The position numbers were made by a program, and so were the translations under genes. From NCBI RefSeq assembly GCF_014650775.1, contig NZ_BMVP01000012.1, positions 62,001 through 126,000 on the forward strand: 64,000 bases of DNA, written 5' to 3'. Source of the stretch: Streptomyces cirratus (lineage in GTDB: Bacteria > Actinomycetota > Actinomycetes > Streptomycetales > Streptomycetaceae). The notes beneath the pieces were generated by a model. It did not search any database. It was not told the origin of the DNA and was given only the letters and a program-made list of their open reading frames with translations. Numbering within the stretch: the stretch's first letter is position 1; every line of letters starts with the position of its first letter. Of this stretch, positions 37,349 to 45,619 are shown one piece after another.

Positions 37349-38752
37349 TCAGGCCTGGGCGGAGATGCGCGCCAGGCGCTGCGCCTCTTCCCGAGTGGAC
37401 GCGGCGATCGCGTCCTCGTCGGCGAAGAGAAGTCGGTTGTTGTCGACGATCTGCTGGCCGTTGACCAGCGAGAGGGTCACCGGGGCGGCCGCGCCGAACA
37501 CGAGCGCGATGACCGGGTCGGCGATGGAGGAGTGGGCCAGCGTGCCCATGTTCCACATCACCAGGTCGGCGAGCTTGCCGGCCTCCAGCGAGCCGATGCT
37601 GTCGGCGCGGCCGAGGACCTGGGCGCCACCGTACGTGCCCAGGCGCAGGGCCTGGCGGGCATTGAGGGCCCGCTCGCGGTGGACCGGGTTCAGCCGGTTG
37701 ATGAGCAGCGCGTTGCGCAGTTCGGTGTGCAGTTCACCGGACTCGTTGGAGGCGGTTCCGTCCACGCCGAGGCCGACCGGTACGCCGGCGGCGAGCATGT
37801 CCGGGACGCGGGCGATGCCGGCGGCCAGGCGGGCGTTGGAGGACGGGCAGTGCGCGACACCGGTCTTGGTGCGGGCGAACGCGGCGATGTCGGAGTCGTT
37901 CATGTGGACGCTGTGCGCCATCCACACGTCCTCGCCGAGCCAGCCGGTCGACTCGAAGTAGTCGGTCGGGCCCATGCCGAACAGTTCCTTGCAGAACTGC
38001 TCCTCCTCGACGGTCTCGCTGCCGTGGGTGTGCATGCGCACGTCCAGGCGGCGGGCCAGCTCGGCGCCCTGCTTGAGCAGTTCGGTGGAGACCGAGAAGG
38101 GGGAGCACGGCGCGACGGCGACCTGGGTCATCGCGTCGAAGGAGTGGTCGTGGTGCTTCTTGACCGTCGCCTCGGTGTCGGCGAGCGCCCCTTCGAGGGT
38201 CTCGACGGCGTGGTCCGGGGGCAGGCCGCCGTCCTTCTCGCTGCGGTCCATGGAACCGCGGGCGAGGGTGAAGCGGACGCCCATCTCGGACGCGGCGCGG
38301 ATGATCGCGCCGGAGAGGTCGCCGGAGCCCTTGGGGAAGACGTAGTGGTGGTCCATGGCGGTGGTGACGCCGCCCTTGGCCATCATGGCCAGGGAGCCCT
38401 GGGCGGCCGTGTACGCCATCTGCTCGTCGATGCGCGCCCAGGTCGGGTACAGCGCGACGAGCCAGTTGAAGAGGTTGTGGTCGGTGGCCAGACCGCGCGT
38501 GATCCACTGGTAGAAGTGGTGGTGCGTGTTCACCAGACCGGGGGTCACGAGGTGCCCGGTGCCGTCGATCCGGCGGACGACGTTCTCCAGGTTCCCGGGA
38601 GCCCTGCCCGCGCCGATGGACTCGATCCTGTTGCCGGCGACGACGATGTGACCCGAGGCGTATTCGGTGTCGTTGGCGTCGACGGTCGCGATCGCACAGT
38701 TCTCGATGACGATGCGCTCGGCGGCGCTGTCCGGGGCTGCTGATGCTGCCAT
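37349..38752 (-). CDS. 8-oxoguanine deaminase-like amidohydrolase
   Basis: A 467-residue amidohydrolase of the TrzN/8-oxoguanine deaminase group. LVTPGLVNTHHHFYQWITRG is the first metal motif, with MDHHYVFPKGSGDLS, MHTHGSETVEEEQF, VWMAHSVHMNDSDI and GLGVDGTASNESGEL following in the order expected for a zinc site of H-x-H, His, His and Asp. Family members deaminate 8-oxoguanine to urate, which would feed the uricase encoded next. Guanine or other purines are alternatives. ATG 38752 has GAGGA 7 bases ahead; the longer frame is intergenic. Confidence 0.83.
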   Translation of the reverse strand: MAASAAPDSAAERIVIENCAIATVDANDTEYASGHIVVAGNRIESIGAGRAPGNLENVVRRIDGTGHLVTPGLVNTHHHFYQWITRGLATDHNLFNWLVALYPTWARIDEQMAYTAAQGSLAMMAKGGVTTAMDHHYVFPKGSGDLSGAIIRAASEMGVRFTLARGSMDRSEKDGGLPPDHAVETLEGALADTEATVKKHHDHSFDAMTQVAVAPCSPFSVSTELLKQGAELARRLDVRMHTHGSETVEEEQFCKELFGMGPTDYFESTGWLGEDVWMAHSVHMNDSDIAAFARTKTGVAHCPSSNARLAAGIARVPDMLAAGVPVGLGVDGTASNESGELHTELRNALLINRLNPVHRERALNARQALRLGTYGGAQVLGRADSIGSLEAGKLADLVMWNMGTLAHSSIADPVIALVFGAAAPVTLSLVNGQQIVDNNRLLFADEDAIAASTREEAQRLARISAQA

Positions 38753-38940
38753 GGGACGTCCTCGTGCTTTCAGTGGCGGTGCGGGCCGGCAAACCCAGGG
38801 GAATTGAGTGCCGGAGCCGGGGGCCTGACAGCTGACAGTACTGCCGCCCCGTGTGATGCGTCCGGGTGCCGATTCGGGAAGCTGTGGAGTGTCGCGCCGT
38901 CCCGGGGCCACTGCGGAGCCCCGGGACGACGCGTCCCGCA

Positions 38941-39864
38941 TCAGAGGTTGGTCATGTCCACGGGGATACGGGCGTCGACGCCGTCGCGGAGGACCGTCGC
39001 CTCGATCAGACCGTACGGCCGGTCCGCGGCGAAGTAGACCTCGTTGTCGTTCTTGAGGCCGAAGGGCTCCAGGTCGACGAGGAAGTGGTGCTTGTTCGGG
39101 AGCGAGAAGCGGACCTCGTCGATCTCCGAACGGTGGTTGATGATGCGCGAACCCATCTGGTACAGGGTCTGCTGGAGCGACAGGGAGTAGGTCTCCGCGA
39201 AGGCCTCGAGCATGTGCTTGCGGGTCTCGGCGTAGGACTTCTCCCAGTTCGGCATCCGCTGCTCGTCATCCGACCAGTTGAAGCGCCAGCGGGCCGAGAC
39301 CTGGGTGGCCAGGATGCGGTCGTAGGCCTCCTTCAAGGTCGTGTACTTGTCCTTCACGTACCCCCAGAACTCGGAGTTCGTGGAGTTCATGACGACGAGG
39401 TCCTTGAGGCCGGAGATGACCTCCCAGTTGGTGCCGTCGTACGTGACCTGCGTGACCCGGGTCTCCTGGCCCTGGCGCACGAAGGAGTGCTTCACCTCGT
39501 CCGACCCGATGAACTTCGAGTTGGCGTCGGAGGTGGGGATCCGGTCCCAGGCGTACTCCTCGATCCGGATGCGCGCACGCTGGATCGGCTCCTGGCTGTT
39601 GACGAACCAGCGCGCCAGGTGGATGCCGAACTGCTCGGCGGACTCGATGCCGTGCTCCTTGGCGAAGGCGTACACCGTGTTCTTGGTGGTGTCCGTCGGG
39701 AGGCAGTTGGCGTTCGAGCCGGAGTAGTGGACGTCGTCCATGTCGCCCGAGAGGGCGACGGAGACGTTCAGGTCCTTGATGTGGTGGGTGTCGCCGTCCC
39801 GCGTGATCTTGACTACGCGGTTCTCTGCTTTGCCGTACTGGTTCTGGCCGAGAATCGTGGGCAT
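38941..39864 (-). CDS. uox: Urate oxidase (uricase)
   Basis: A 307-residue cofactor-free uricase, oxidising urate to 5-hydroxyisourate and hydrogen peroxide. Landmarks are GQNQYGKAENRVVKI with the catalytic Lys, LPTDTTKNTVYAFAKEHG with the active-site Thr, FIGSDEVKHSFVRQ, LVVMNSTNSEFWGYVKDKYT, RWRFNWSDDEQRMPNWEKSY and NKHHFLVDLEPFGLKNDNEVY with the conserved His. The length is normal. It is the third gene of uraD-uraH-uox, 5 bases after uraH. The operon promoter carries box B, which also occurs at the catalase gene. Confidence 0.95.
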   Translation of the reverse strand: MPTILGQNQYGKAENRVVKITRDGDTHHIKDLNVSVALSGDMDDVHYSGSNANCLPTDTTKNTVYAFAKEHGIESAEQFGIHLARWFVNSQEPIQRARIRIEEYAWDRIPTSDANSKFIGSDEVKHSFVRQGQETRVTQVTYDGTNWEVISGLKDLVVMNSTNSEFWGYVKDKYTTLKEAYDRILATQVSARWRFNWSDDEQRMPNWEKSYAETRKHMLEAFAETYSLSLQQTLYQMGSRIINHRSEIDEVRFSLPNKHHFLVDLEPFGLKNDNEVYFAADRPYGLIEATVLRDGVDARIPVDMTNL

Positions 39865-39869
39865 GTCTG

Positions 39870-40289
39870 CTAGCTCCCTCGGTAAACGGAGTAGCCGAAC
39901 GGGTTGAGCAGCAGCGGTACGTGGTAATGCTCGCCCGGGTTCACCGCGAAGGTGATGGTGACCTCGGGGAAGAACGCACCGCTGTCCCTTACGCGGGGGG
40001 CGTCCTGCTGCGCCTCGGCTTGCTTGTTCGAACTGTTCTCGCCCAAGCCGTTCCTGGACGAGAAGTACGTCTCGGTCTCGAAGTCGAGACGCACGTGGGT
40101 GGTGCCCTCCGGCAGGGCCGGGAGGTCCTTGCAGCGGCCGTCCGCGTCGGTGGCGGAGCCGCCGAGGTCCTTCCACTCCCCGTCGAGGCCCGTGCGGGCG
40201 GACAGGGAGATGGCGACGCCCTCGGCGGGGCGGCCGATGCTGGTGTCCAGGATGTGCGTGGACACCGAAGCCGTGGTGTCGGTGCTCAT
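39870..40289 (-). CDS. uraH: 5-hydroxyisourate hydrolase (transthyretin-like)
   Basis: A 139-residue HIU hydrolase, opening the unstable product of uricase to OHCU. VSTHILDTSIGRPAEGVAI gives the N-terminal His and LD-x-x-x-G-x-P motif, LDFETETYF is the central strand with the family Glu/Thr, and HYHVPLLLNPFGYSVYRGS ends in the diagnostic Y-R-G-S. A loop of ~25 residues (about SSRNGLGENSSNKQAEAQQ) makes it longer than the usual ~115 residues. Its ATG overlaps the uraD stop by 4 bases. Confidence 0.92.
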   Translation of the reverse strand: MSTDTTASVSTHILDTSIGRPAEGVAISLSARTGLDGEWKDLGGSATDADGRCKDLPALPEGTTHVRLDFETETYFSSRNGLGENSSNKQAEAQQDAPRVRDSGAFFPEVTITFAVNPGEHYHVPLLLNPFGYSVYRGS

Positions 40290-40798
40290 GCGCTCTCTTC
40301 CTCCACGAGTCGGGTCAGACGGATCCGGTTGATCTTCACGAGCTCGCCGCGGGCGGTCTCCCGCTCCTGCTCCGGCGAGTTGCCGATCCGTACCTTGACC
40401 GCGTCCCGCATGAACTCGCCGGTCGCGCCGGTGGCGCAGATGAGGAAGACGTGGCCGAACTTCTCCTGGTACGCCAGGTTGAGTTCGAGGAGCTCGGCCC
40501 GCAGCTCCTCCGAGGCGCCGGCCATGCCGCGCTGCTCGCGGGCGGAGGTCGGGTCTCCCGGCTTCGGGCGACCGATCGGCGCGTGTCCCGCCATCGCCTC
40601 GGCCAGGTCCTCGGCGGTGAGCTCCGCCATGGCGGACTCGTTGGCCGAGAAGAGCGCCTCGACGGTGGTGAAGGGGCGCTGGGCGAGCAGCTTGCTCCCC
40701 CATGCCGAACTGGCGCACACCTCGTGCAGCACGGCCGTGGCCGCACTGTCGTCCAAGGCGTTGAACCGGGTGAGACCCGGGGTCGGACTCGAAGTCAC
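40286..40798 (-). CDS. uraD: OHCU decarboxylase
   Basis: A 170-residue 2-oxo-4-hydroxy-4-carboxy-5-ureidoimidazoline decarboxylase, making (S)-allantoin. The helical family pattern is visible: LTRFNALDDSAATAVLHEVC, AMAGHAPIGRPK with the catalytic His, and NLAYQEKFGHVFLICATGAT. The start is GTG (VTSSPTPG). It heads the urate operon, whose promoter at ~40880 contains box B. Together with uraH and uox it gives complete urate-to-allantoin conversion. Confidence 0.92.
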   Translation of the reverse strand: MTSSPTPGLTRFNALDDSAATAVLHEVCASSAWGSKLLAQRPFTTVEALFSANESAMAELTAEDLAEAMAGHAPIGRPKPGDPTSAREQRGMAGASEELRAELLELNLAYQEKFGHVFLICATGATGEFMRDAVKVRIGNSPEQERETARGELVKINRIRLTRLVEEESA

Positions 40799-40837
40799 GG
40801 TAGGCCTCCGTGGCCTGTTGTTGCTTTTGACGGGCTG

Positions 40838-40882
40838 CGCATAGCTAACGCCCTCGACAACACCCCGTCAACACTTTGTTGA
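40838..40882 (-). promoter_or_regulatory. Promoter of the urate operon with box B
   Basis: On the minus strand TCAAC-AAAGT-GTTGA (40882-40868) overlaps a -35-like TTGACG; 18 bases later comes TAGCTA as a possible -10. The extended text TTTCAACAAAGTGTTGACG differs from that at the catalase gene (43656 onward) at only one or two positions. Confidence 0.6.
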
Positions 40883-40954
40883 AACTTCCCGTACACAAAA
40901 GCCGCCGCCCGGGTGAATCGGGGCGGCGGCTCGTCACGGCGGGTCAGCGGGTGT

Positions 40955-41353
40955 TCACCGCGGGCTGTCCTTCTCCGCCGCCTTGGCGGGGCTGGAGTCC
41001 CTGTTCAAGTAGTTGTAGACGGTGAAGCGGCTCACGCCCAGGGCGCTCGCGACCGTCTCCACGCCGTGCCGTACGGAGAAGGCACCGCGCGCCTCCAGTA
41101 TGCGCACCACGTCCTGCTTGGACTTCCGGTCGAGCTGCGCCAACGGTACGCCGTGCCGGCGCTCCAGCGCCGCCAGGATGTGGTCGAGCGAGTCGGAGAG
41201 CTGGGGCAGGCGCACGGCGAGCAGCTCCTGGCCCTCCCAGCTGAGCACGACGTCGTCGGGCTGCGCCTGGGCCGGGTCCATCAGCTCGCCGCCCATCGCG
41301 TCCACCAGCGGCTTGACGGCGGCGACGAAGGGGTGGTCACGGGGCTCGGTCAT
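40955..41353 (-). CDS. Small HTH protein (HTH_22/YheO-like C-terminus)
   Basis: A 132-residue protein. Residues ~1-65 form a short domain (VKPLVDAMGGELMDPAQAQ, VVLSWEGQELLAVRL), reminiscent of a cut-down PAS-like YheO sensor. The C-terminal helix-turn-helix reads LDRKSKQDVVRILEARGAFS followed by VRHGVETVASALGVSRFTVYNYLNR, as in HTH_22 regulators. It lies between the urate operon and the glyoxylate genes, transcribed toward the former. It is a candidate reader of box B (inference). Its ATG overlaps the stop of the upstream small gene. Confidence 0.75.
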   Translation of the reverse strand: MTEPRDHPFVAAVKPLVDAMGGELMDPAQAQPDDVVLSWEGQELLAVRLPQLSDSLDHILAALERRHGVPLAQLDRKSKQDVVRILEARGAFSVRHGVETVASALGVSRFTVYNYLNRDSSPAKAAEKDSPR

Positions 41354-41604
41354 GGCGTGGTGTCCTCCGCGATCACATTGACCTGGAGCGACACTCGCGT
41401 GGCCCCGGCCTCCAGCGCGTTGCGCAGCAGCGCGGCCACGGCCGTCAGCACCTCGCCGGACTCCCCTTCGGCGGTGTTGCCGAAGGGACCGACGTCCACC
41501 GCGTCGAGCCGGGCCTTCTGGATGACCTCGCGCGCGGCCACGGCGTGATCAGGAGCCTCTTCGAGGTCGAAGGGCTCGGTCGTGAACTCCACTCTCAATC
41601 GCAC
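41350..41604 (-). CDS. Small thiamine-binding-like (MTH1187/DUF77-type) protein
   Basis: An 84-residue protein starting VRLRVEFTTEPFDLEEAP, with AREVIQKARLDAVDVGPFGN and the end GATRVSLQVNVIAED. The beta-alpha-beta ferredoxin-like outline and the ending V-S-L-Q-V-N-V match small MTH1187/YkoF-type proteins, some of which bind thiamine. Gcl, encoded 5 kb away, uses thiamine diphosphate, but a link is speculation. GTG 41604 is the likely start; it is coupled by ATGA to the HTH gene. Confidence 0.6.
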   Translation of the reverse strand: MRLRVEFTTEPFDLEEAPDHAVAAREVIQKARLDAVDVGPFGNTAEGESGEVLTAVAALLRNALEAGATRVSLQVNVIAEDTTP

Positions 41605-41678
41605 GCGGGCCAAGCTACCCCGCAGCTGGGACTTTTCGGCAGTGCGCACTTGACAGCCACGCGAACCTCGATGCAGTC

Positions 41679-41714
41679 TTCCATCAAGCAGAAACTAACT
41701 TCCGCAATACGGAA
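41679..41714 (+). promoter_or_regulatory. hyi promoter boxes (AllR type)
   Basis: Box A1 TTCCA-TCAAG-CAGAA (41679-41693) and box A2 TTCCG-CAATA-CGGAA (41700-41714, perfect arms) are 21 bases apart. A -10-like TAACTT (41696-41701) lies between them. Box A2 runs into the ribosome-binding region of hyi. Confidence 0.65.
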
Positions 41715-41730
41715 GGAGCGCACACCCCTC

Positions 41731-42564
41731 ATGGGATACACGGACCAGCGCTTCGATGTGAACCTTTCGATCCTCTTCACGGAACTCCCGCTCCTGGAGC
41801 GTCCCGCGGCTGCCGCCGCGGCGGGCTTCACGGCGGTCGAGCTGTGGTGGCCCTGGATCGAGACCCCCACTCCCGCCCAGGCGGAGCTCGACGCCCTCAA
41901 GAAGGCTCTTGAGGACGCGGGCACCCAGCTGGTGGGCCTGAACTTCTACGCCGGCCGGCTGCCGGGCCCGGACCGCGGCGCGGTCTCGGTGCCCGGTGAG
42001 GAGTCGGACCGCTTCAACGCCAACATCAACGTGGCCGCCGACTTCGCGGCCTCGGTCGGCTGCAAGGCGCTGAACGCCCTCTACGGCAACCGCGTCGACG
42101 GCGTGGACCCCGCGGTCCAGGACGAGCTGGCGCTCGAGAACCTGGTCACGGCCGCCAAGGCCGCGGACCGGGTGGGCGCGATCCTCCTGATCGAGACCCT
42201 CAACAAGCCGGAGTCCCCGCTCTACCCGCTGGTGAGCGCCCCGGCCGGCATCGAGATCGTGGACAAGGTCAACGAGGCCACCGGTCTCGGCAACGCCAAG
42301 TTCCTTCTCGACCTGTACCACCTGGCGATGAACGATGAGGACCTCAGCGAGGTCATCGAAAAGTACGCCGCCAAGACCGGGCACGTCCAGATCGCCGACA
42401 AGCCGGGCCGCGGTGCCCCCGGCACCGGCGAGCTGCCCCTCGAAGAGCTCCTCGACCAGCTCAAGAAGGCCGGATACGAGGGCTACGTGGGCCTGGAGTA
42501 CAAGGCAGCGGACGCCGCCGCGTCGTTCGCATGGCTGCCGGCCGAGGCCCGCGCCGCCAAGTAG
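41731..42564 (+). CDS. hyi: Hydroxypyruvate isomerase
   Basis: A 277-residue TIM-barrel isomerase interconverting hydroxypyruvate and tartronate semialdehyde. RFDVNLSILFTELPLLERPA begins the barrel; ILLIETLNKPESP holds a catalytic Glu, FLLDLYHLAMNDED a metal Asp/His, and HVQIADKPGRGAPGTGELP followed by YVGLEYKAA gives the C-terminal Glu. The frame is open upstream, but MGYTDQRFDV at 41731 fits the family. It is first in hyi-glxR, upstream of catalase. Confidence 0.9.
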   Translation: MGYTDQRFDVNLSILFTELPLLERPAAAAAAGFTAVELWWPWIETPTPAQAELDALKKALEDAGTQLVGLNFYAGRLPGPDRGAVSVPGEESDRFNANINVAADFAASVGCKALNALYGNRVDGVDPAVQDELALENLVTAAKAADRVGAILLIETLNKPESPLYPLVSAPAGIEIVDKVNEATGLGNAKFLLDLYHLAMNDEDLSEVIEKYAAKTGHVQIADKPGRGAPGTGELPLEELLDQLKKAGYEGYVGLEYKAADAAASFAWLPAEARAAK

Positions 42565-42639
42565 GCGGACCAAGTCCGGGCGATCAGCCAGGCACTCCCC
42601 GCACTTTTCGTACAAAGCATTAAGAGAAGGACCCTCATC

Positions 42640-43539
42640 ATGAGCACCTCCACTGCGCTTCCCTCGATCGCCTGGATCGGCCTCGGCATCATGGGCTCCC
42701 CCATGTCCGAGAACCTGATCAAGGCCGGCTACTCGGTCACCGGCTACACGCTGGAGCAGGACAAGCTGGAGCGCCTGGCCGCCGCCGGCGGCACCGCGGC
42801 CGGCTCGATCGCCGAGGCCGTCAAGGACGCCGACGTGATCATCACGATGGTGCCCGCTTCGCCGCACGTCGAGGCCATCAACTACGGCCCCGAGGGCATC
42901 CTCGCGAACGCCAAGTCCGGCGCGCTGATCATCGACATGTCGTCGATCACCCCGCAGACCTCGGTCGACCTCGCGAAGAACGCCGCCGAGAAGGGCATCC
43001 GCGTCATCGACGCCCCGGTGTCCGGCGGCGAGGCCGGCGCCATCGAGGCCGTCCTGTCGATCATGGTGGGTGGCGAGCAGGCCGACTTCGACGCGGCCCT
43101 GCCGATCCTGGAGACGCTCGGCAAGACCATCGTGCTGTGCGGCCCGCACGGCTCCGGCCAGACGGTGAAGGCCGCCAACCAGCTCATCGTCGCGGTGAAC
43201 ATCCAGGCGTGCGCCGAGGCCGTCGTCTTCCTCGAGAAGTCGGGCGTGAACCTCCAGGCCGCGCTGGACGTCCTCAACGGCGGTCTGGCCGGCTCCACGG
43301 TCCTGACCCGCAAGAAGGACAACTTCCTGAACCGCGACTTCAAGCCCGGTTTCCGGATCGACCTGCACCACAAGGACATGGGCATCGTCACCGACGCCGC
43401 CCGCAACGTCGGTGCGGCCCTCCCGGTCGGCGCGGTCGTCGCCCAGCTGGTCGCCTCGCTGCGCGCCCAGGGCGACGGCGGGCTGGACCACTCCGCCCTG
43501 CTCCGCGCGGTCGAGCGCCTCTCCGGCGCGCAGGTCTGA
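42640..43539 (+). CDS. glxR: Tartronate semialdehyde reductase (2-hydroxy-3-oxopropionate reductase)
   Basis: A 299-residue beta-hydroxyacid dehydrogenase reducing tartronate semialdehyde to glycerate. The NAD(P)-binding motif is IAWIGLGIMGSPMSENLIKA; IDAPVSGGEAGAIEAVLSIM is the substrate loop; GSGQTVKAANQLIVAVNIQA contains the catalytic Lys; DLHHKDMGIVTDAA is a late landmark. ATG 42640 has GAGAAGGA ahead. With Gcl and Hyi it completes the glycerate route for glyoxylate. Confidence 0.93.
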   Translation: MSTSTALPSIAWIGLGIMGSPMSENLIKAGYSVTGYTLEQDKLERLAAAGGTAAGSIAEAVKDADVIITMVPASPHVEAINYGPEGILANAKSGALIIDMSSITPQTSVDLAKNAAEKGIRVIDAPVSGGEAGAIEAVLSIMVGGEQADFDAALPILETLGKTIVLCGPHGSGQTVKAANQLIVAVNIQACAEAVVFLEKSGVNLQAALDVLNGGLAGSTVLTRKKDNFLNRDFKPGFRIDLHHKDMGIVTDAARNVGAALPVGAVVAQLVASLRAQGDGGLDHSALLRAVERLSGAQV

Positions 43540-43578
43540 TCACGGCCTGAACCCTCCCCCTCAGGGGGACACGAGTTT

Positions 43579-43634
43579 CGGATGGTGCCGGTGCTGACAC
43601 CTGTCCTGTCGCGCCCAAGCGCCGGCACCGTCCG
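43579..43634 (+). terminator. Terminator after glxR
   Basis: CGGATGGTGCCGG (43579-43591) pairs with CCGGCACCGTCCG (43622-43634), 12 of 13 plus one wobble. A smaller CCCCCTCAGGGGG hairpin lies just before it at 43556-43568. Confidence 0.6.
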
Positions 43635-43656
43635 GATCACCTCCACTCTCTTTCTT

Positions 43657-43726
43657 TCAACAAACTGTTGACGTCGTGTTCACGCCGAAATTAGGCTGTT
43701 CCGCATGACGGAAGACGCCTTCCGTC
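43657..43726 (+). promoter_or_regulatory. Catalase promoter with boxes B and A
   Basis: Box B TCAAC-AAACT-GTTGA (43657-43671) overlaps a -35 TTGACG (43668-43673); 18 bases later TAGGCT (43692-43697) is a fitting -10. Box A TTCCG-CATGA-CGGAA (43699-43713) sits on the predicted start site. A half box TTCCG follows at 43720, 21 bases on. Two control inputs are implied. Confidence 0.65.
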
Positions 43727-43754
43727 TCAGCAGTCACCCGTACGGAAGGTCACC

Positions 43755-45212
43755 ATGTCGAAGCGCACGCTGACGACCGAGTCCGGCGCCCCGGTCGCCG
43801 ACAACCAGAACTCCGCCACCGCCGGCGTCGGTGGCCCGCTCCTGATCCAGGACCAGCAGCTCCTTGAGAAGCTCGCCCGCTTCAACCGCGAGCGCATCCC
43901 GGAGCGCGTGGTGCACGCCCGCGGCTCGGCCGCGTACGGCTACTTCGAGGTGACCGACGACGTCACCGCGTACACCAGCGCCGCATTCCTGGACACGGTC
44001 GGCAAGAAGACCGAGACCTTCCTGCGGTTCTCCACCGTCGCCGACTCCCTCGGTGGCGCGGACGCCGTCCGCGACCCGCGTGGCTTCGCGCTCAAGTTCT
44101 ACACCGAAGAGGGCAACTACGACCTCGTCGGCAACAACACCCCGGTGTTCTTCATCAAGGACCCGATCAAGTTCCCCGACTTCATCCACTCCCAGAAGCG
44201 CGACCCCTTCACGGGCAAGCAGGAGCCGGACAACGTCTGGGACTTCTGGGCGCACGCCCCCGAGGCGACGCACCAGATCACCTGGCTGATGGGTGACCGC
44301 GGCATCCCGGCGTCGTACCGCCACATGAACGGCTACGGCTCCCACACCTACCAGTGGACGAACGAGAACGGCGAGGCCTTCTTCGTCAAGTACCACTTCA
44401 AGACGAACCAGGGCATCCGCTGCCTGTCGTCCGAGCAGGCCGCCGAGCTCGTCGGCAAGGACGCCAACTCGCACCAGACCGACCTGCTCCAGGCCATCGA
44501 GCGCGGCGTGAACCCGAGCTGGACCCTCTACGTCCAGATCATGCCGGCCGCCGAGGCCGCGGACTACCGCTTCAACCCGTTCGACCTCACCAAGGTGTGG
44601 CCGCACGCCGACTACCCGCTCCAGCGAGTGGGCCGTCTGGTCCTCGACCGCAACCCGGACAACGTCTTCGCCGAGGTCGAGCAGTCCGCGTTCTCGCCGA
44701 ACAACTTCGTCCCGGGCATCACCGCCTCGCCGGACAAGATGCTCCAGGGCCGCCTGTTCGGGTACGCCGACGCCCAGCGCTACCGCCTCGGTGTGAACCA
44801 CACCGTGCTGCCGGTCAACGCCCCGAAGGCGACGAAGGCCGACAACTACGGCCGCGACGGCGTCATGGCGCTGCGCAACGGCTCGCGCCACGACAAGAAC
44901 TACGAGCCCAACTCGTACCAGGGTCCGGCCGAGACCGGTCTCGCGCTCGGCGCCCCGAAGGCCGTCTCCGGCTACACGGGCACCCACGAGGCCCCGGCCC
45001 ACACGAAGGACGACAACTTCTTCCAGGCCGGCGAGCTCTACCGGCTGATGTCGGAGGCCGAGAAGCAGCGTCTGGTGGCGAACATCGCCGGAGGCCTGTC
45101 GCAGGTCACCCTCGAAGACGTCATCGAGAAGAACCTGGCTCACTTCCACGCCGCGGACGCCGACTACGGCCGCCGCGTCGAGGAGGCCGTCCGCGCCCTG
45201 CGCGACGCCTGA
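43755..45212 (+). CDS. katA: Monofunctional heme catalase
   Basis: A 485-residue small-subunit catalase, destroying hydrogen peroxide. The catalytic His is in ERVVHARGSAAYGYF, the Asn in DLVGNNTPVFFIKDPIKFPD, and the heme-ligand Tyr in GRLFGYADAQRYRLGVNH. The length is standard for the clade. The position beside glyoxylate genes and the promoter box shared with the uricase operon indicate a dedicated role in removing peroxide made by uricase. It ends with a weak hairpin around 45229-45260. Confidence 0.95.
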   Translation: MSKRTLTTESGAPVADNQNSATAGVGGPLLIQDQQLLEKLARFNRERIPERVVHARGSAAYGYFEVTDDVTAYTSAAFLDTVGKKTETFLRFSTVADSLGGADAVRDPRGFALKFYTEEGNYDLVGNNTPVFFIKDPIKFPDFIHSQKRDPFTGKQEPDNVWDFWAHAPEATHQITWLMGDRGIPASYRHMNGYGSHTYQWTNENGEAFFVKYHFKTNQGIRCLSSEQAAELVGKDANSHQTDLLQAIERGVNPSWTLYVQIMPAAEAADYRFNPFDLTKVWPHADYPLQRVGRLVLDRNPDNVFAEVEQSAFSPNNFVPGITASPDKMLQGRLFGYADAQRYRLGVNHTVLPVNAPKATKADNYGRDGVMALRNGSRHDKNYEPNSYQGPAETGLALGAPKAVSGYTGTHEAPAHTKDDNFFQAGELYRLMSEAEKQRLVANIAGGLSQVTLEDVIEKNLAHFHAADADYGRRVEEAVRALRDA

Positions 45213-45456
45213 GCCACCCAGTTGTACCGGGGGCCTGACGGGAGGTCATGCCCCGGGTGCTGAGCCCGAACCGCGTACCCGGATGAGGGGTGGTGCGCGG
45301 TGAGGGCGGACAGCGCCGGCCCTTGCGGCCGGCGCCGCGTGAGGACCGTGGCGAGCGTGCGAGCCAGTGCGGTGGTAATGGGTTCCGAGGCCCGTCTCTT
45401 GACCTGAGGGAGACGACGCCGGAGTTCTCGTCGCCCGCCCGCCACGGTCCCGGCAA

Positions 45457-45497
45457 CTCGTGTACAGGGGCTACGCACAGAGCCCCCTGTACACGAG
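45457..45497. repeat. Strong 16-base inverted repeat with one bulge
   Basis: CTCGTGTACAGGGGCT (45457-45472) pairs with AGCCCCCTGTACACGAG (45481-45497), interrupted only by one extra C, around an 8-base loop. It is A/T-balanced in its outer part (TGTACA), unlike the neighbourhood. It may be a terminator, an operator or a mobile-element end. Confidence 0.6.
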
Positions 45498-45565
45498 CCC
45501 CGACTCCGCCCGGCGGTGCGAACGTCCTGTCGCGCCAGCCTCGCACCGTCGGGCGGTCACAACCC

Positions 45566-45605
45566 AAAGCGCCGAGTCACGGACGGTCCCGTGGCTCGGC
45601 GCTTT
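45566..45605. terminator. 17-base-stem terminator
   Basis: AAAGCGCCGAGTCACGG (45566-45582) pairs with CCGTGGCTCGGCGCTTT (45589-45605) with one wobble and a 6-base loop. TTT ends on one strand and AAA on the other make it bidirectional. It sits next to the MFS remnant. Confidence 0.7.
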
Positions 45606-45619
45606 GTCATGCTCGGGCG

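Larger units (their letters stand above)
45213..45619. other. Non-coding interval after catalase, rich in inverted repeats
   Basis: About 400 bases with no supportable gene. It holds an imperfect CCGGGGGC/GCCCCGG hairpin near 45229-45260, the long hairpin at 45457-45497 and the terminator at 45566-45605. The rest shows no recognisable protein in any frame. The adjoining DNA is gene debris, so this may be a rearranged scar. Confidence 0.5.
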
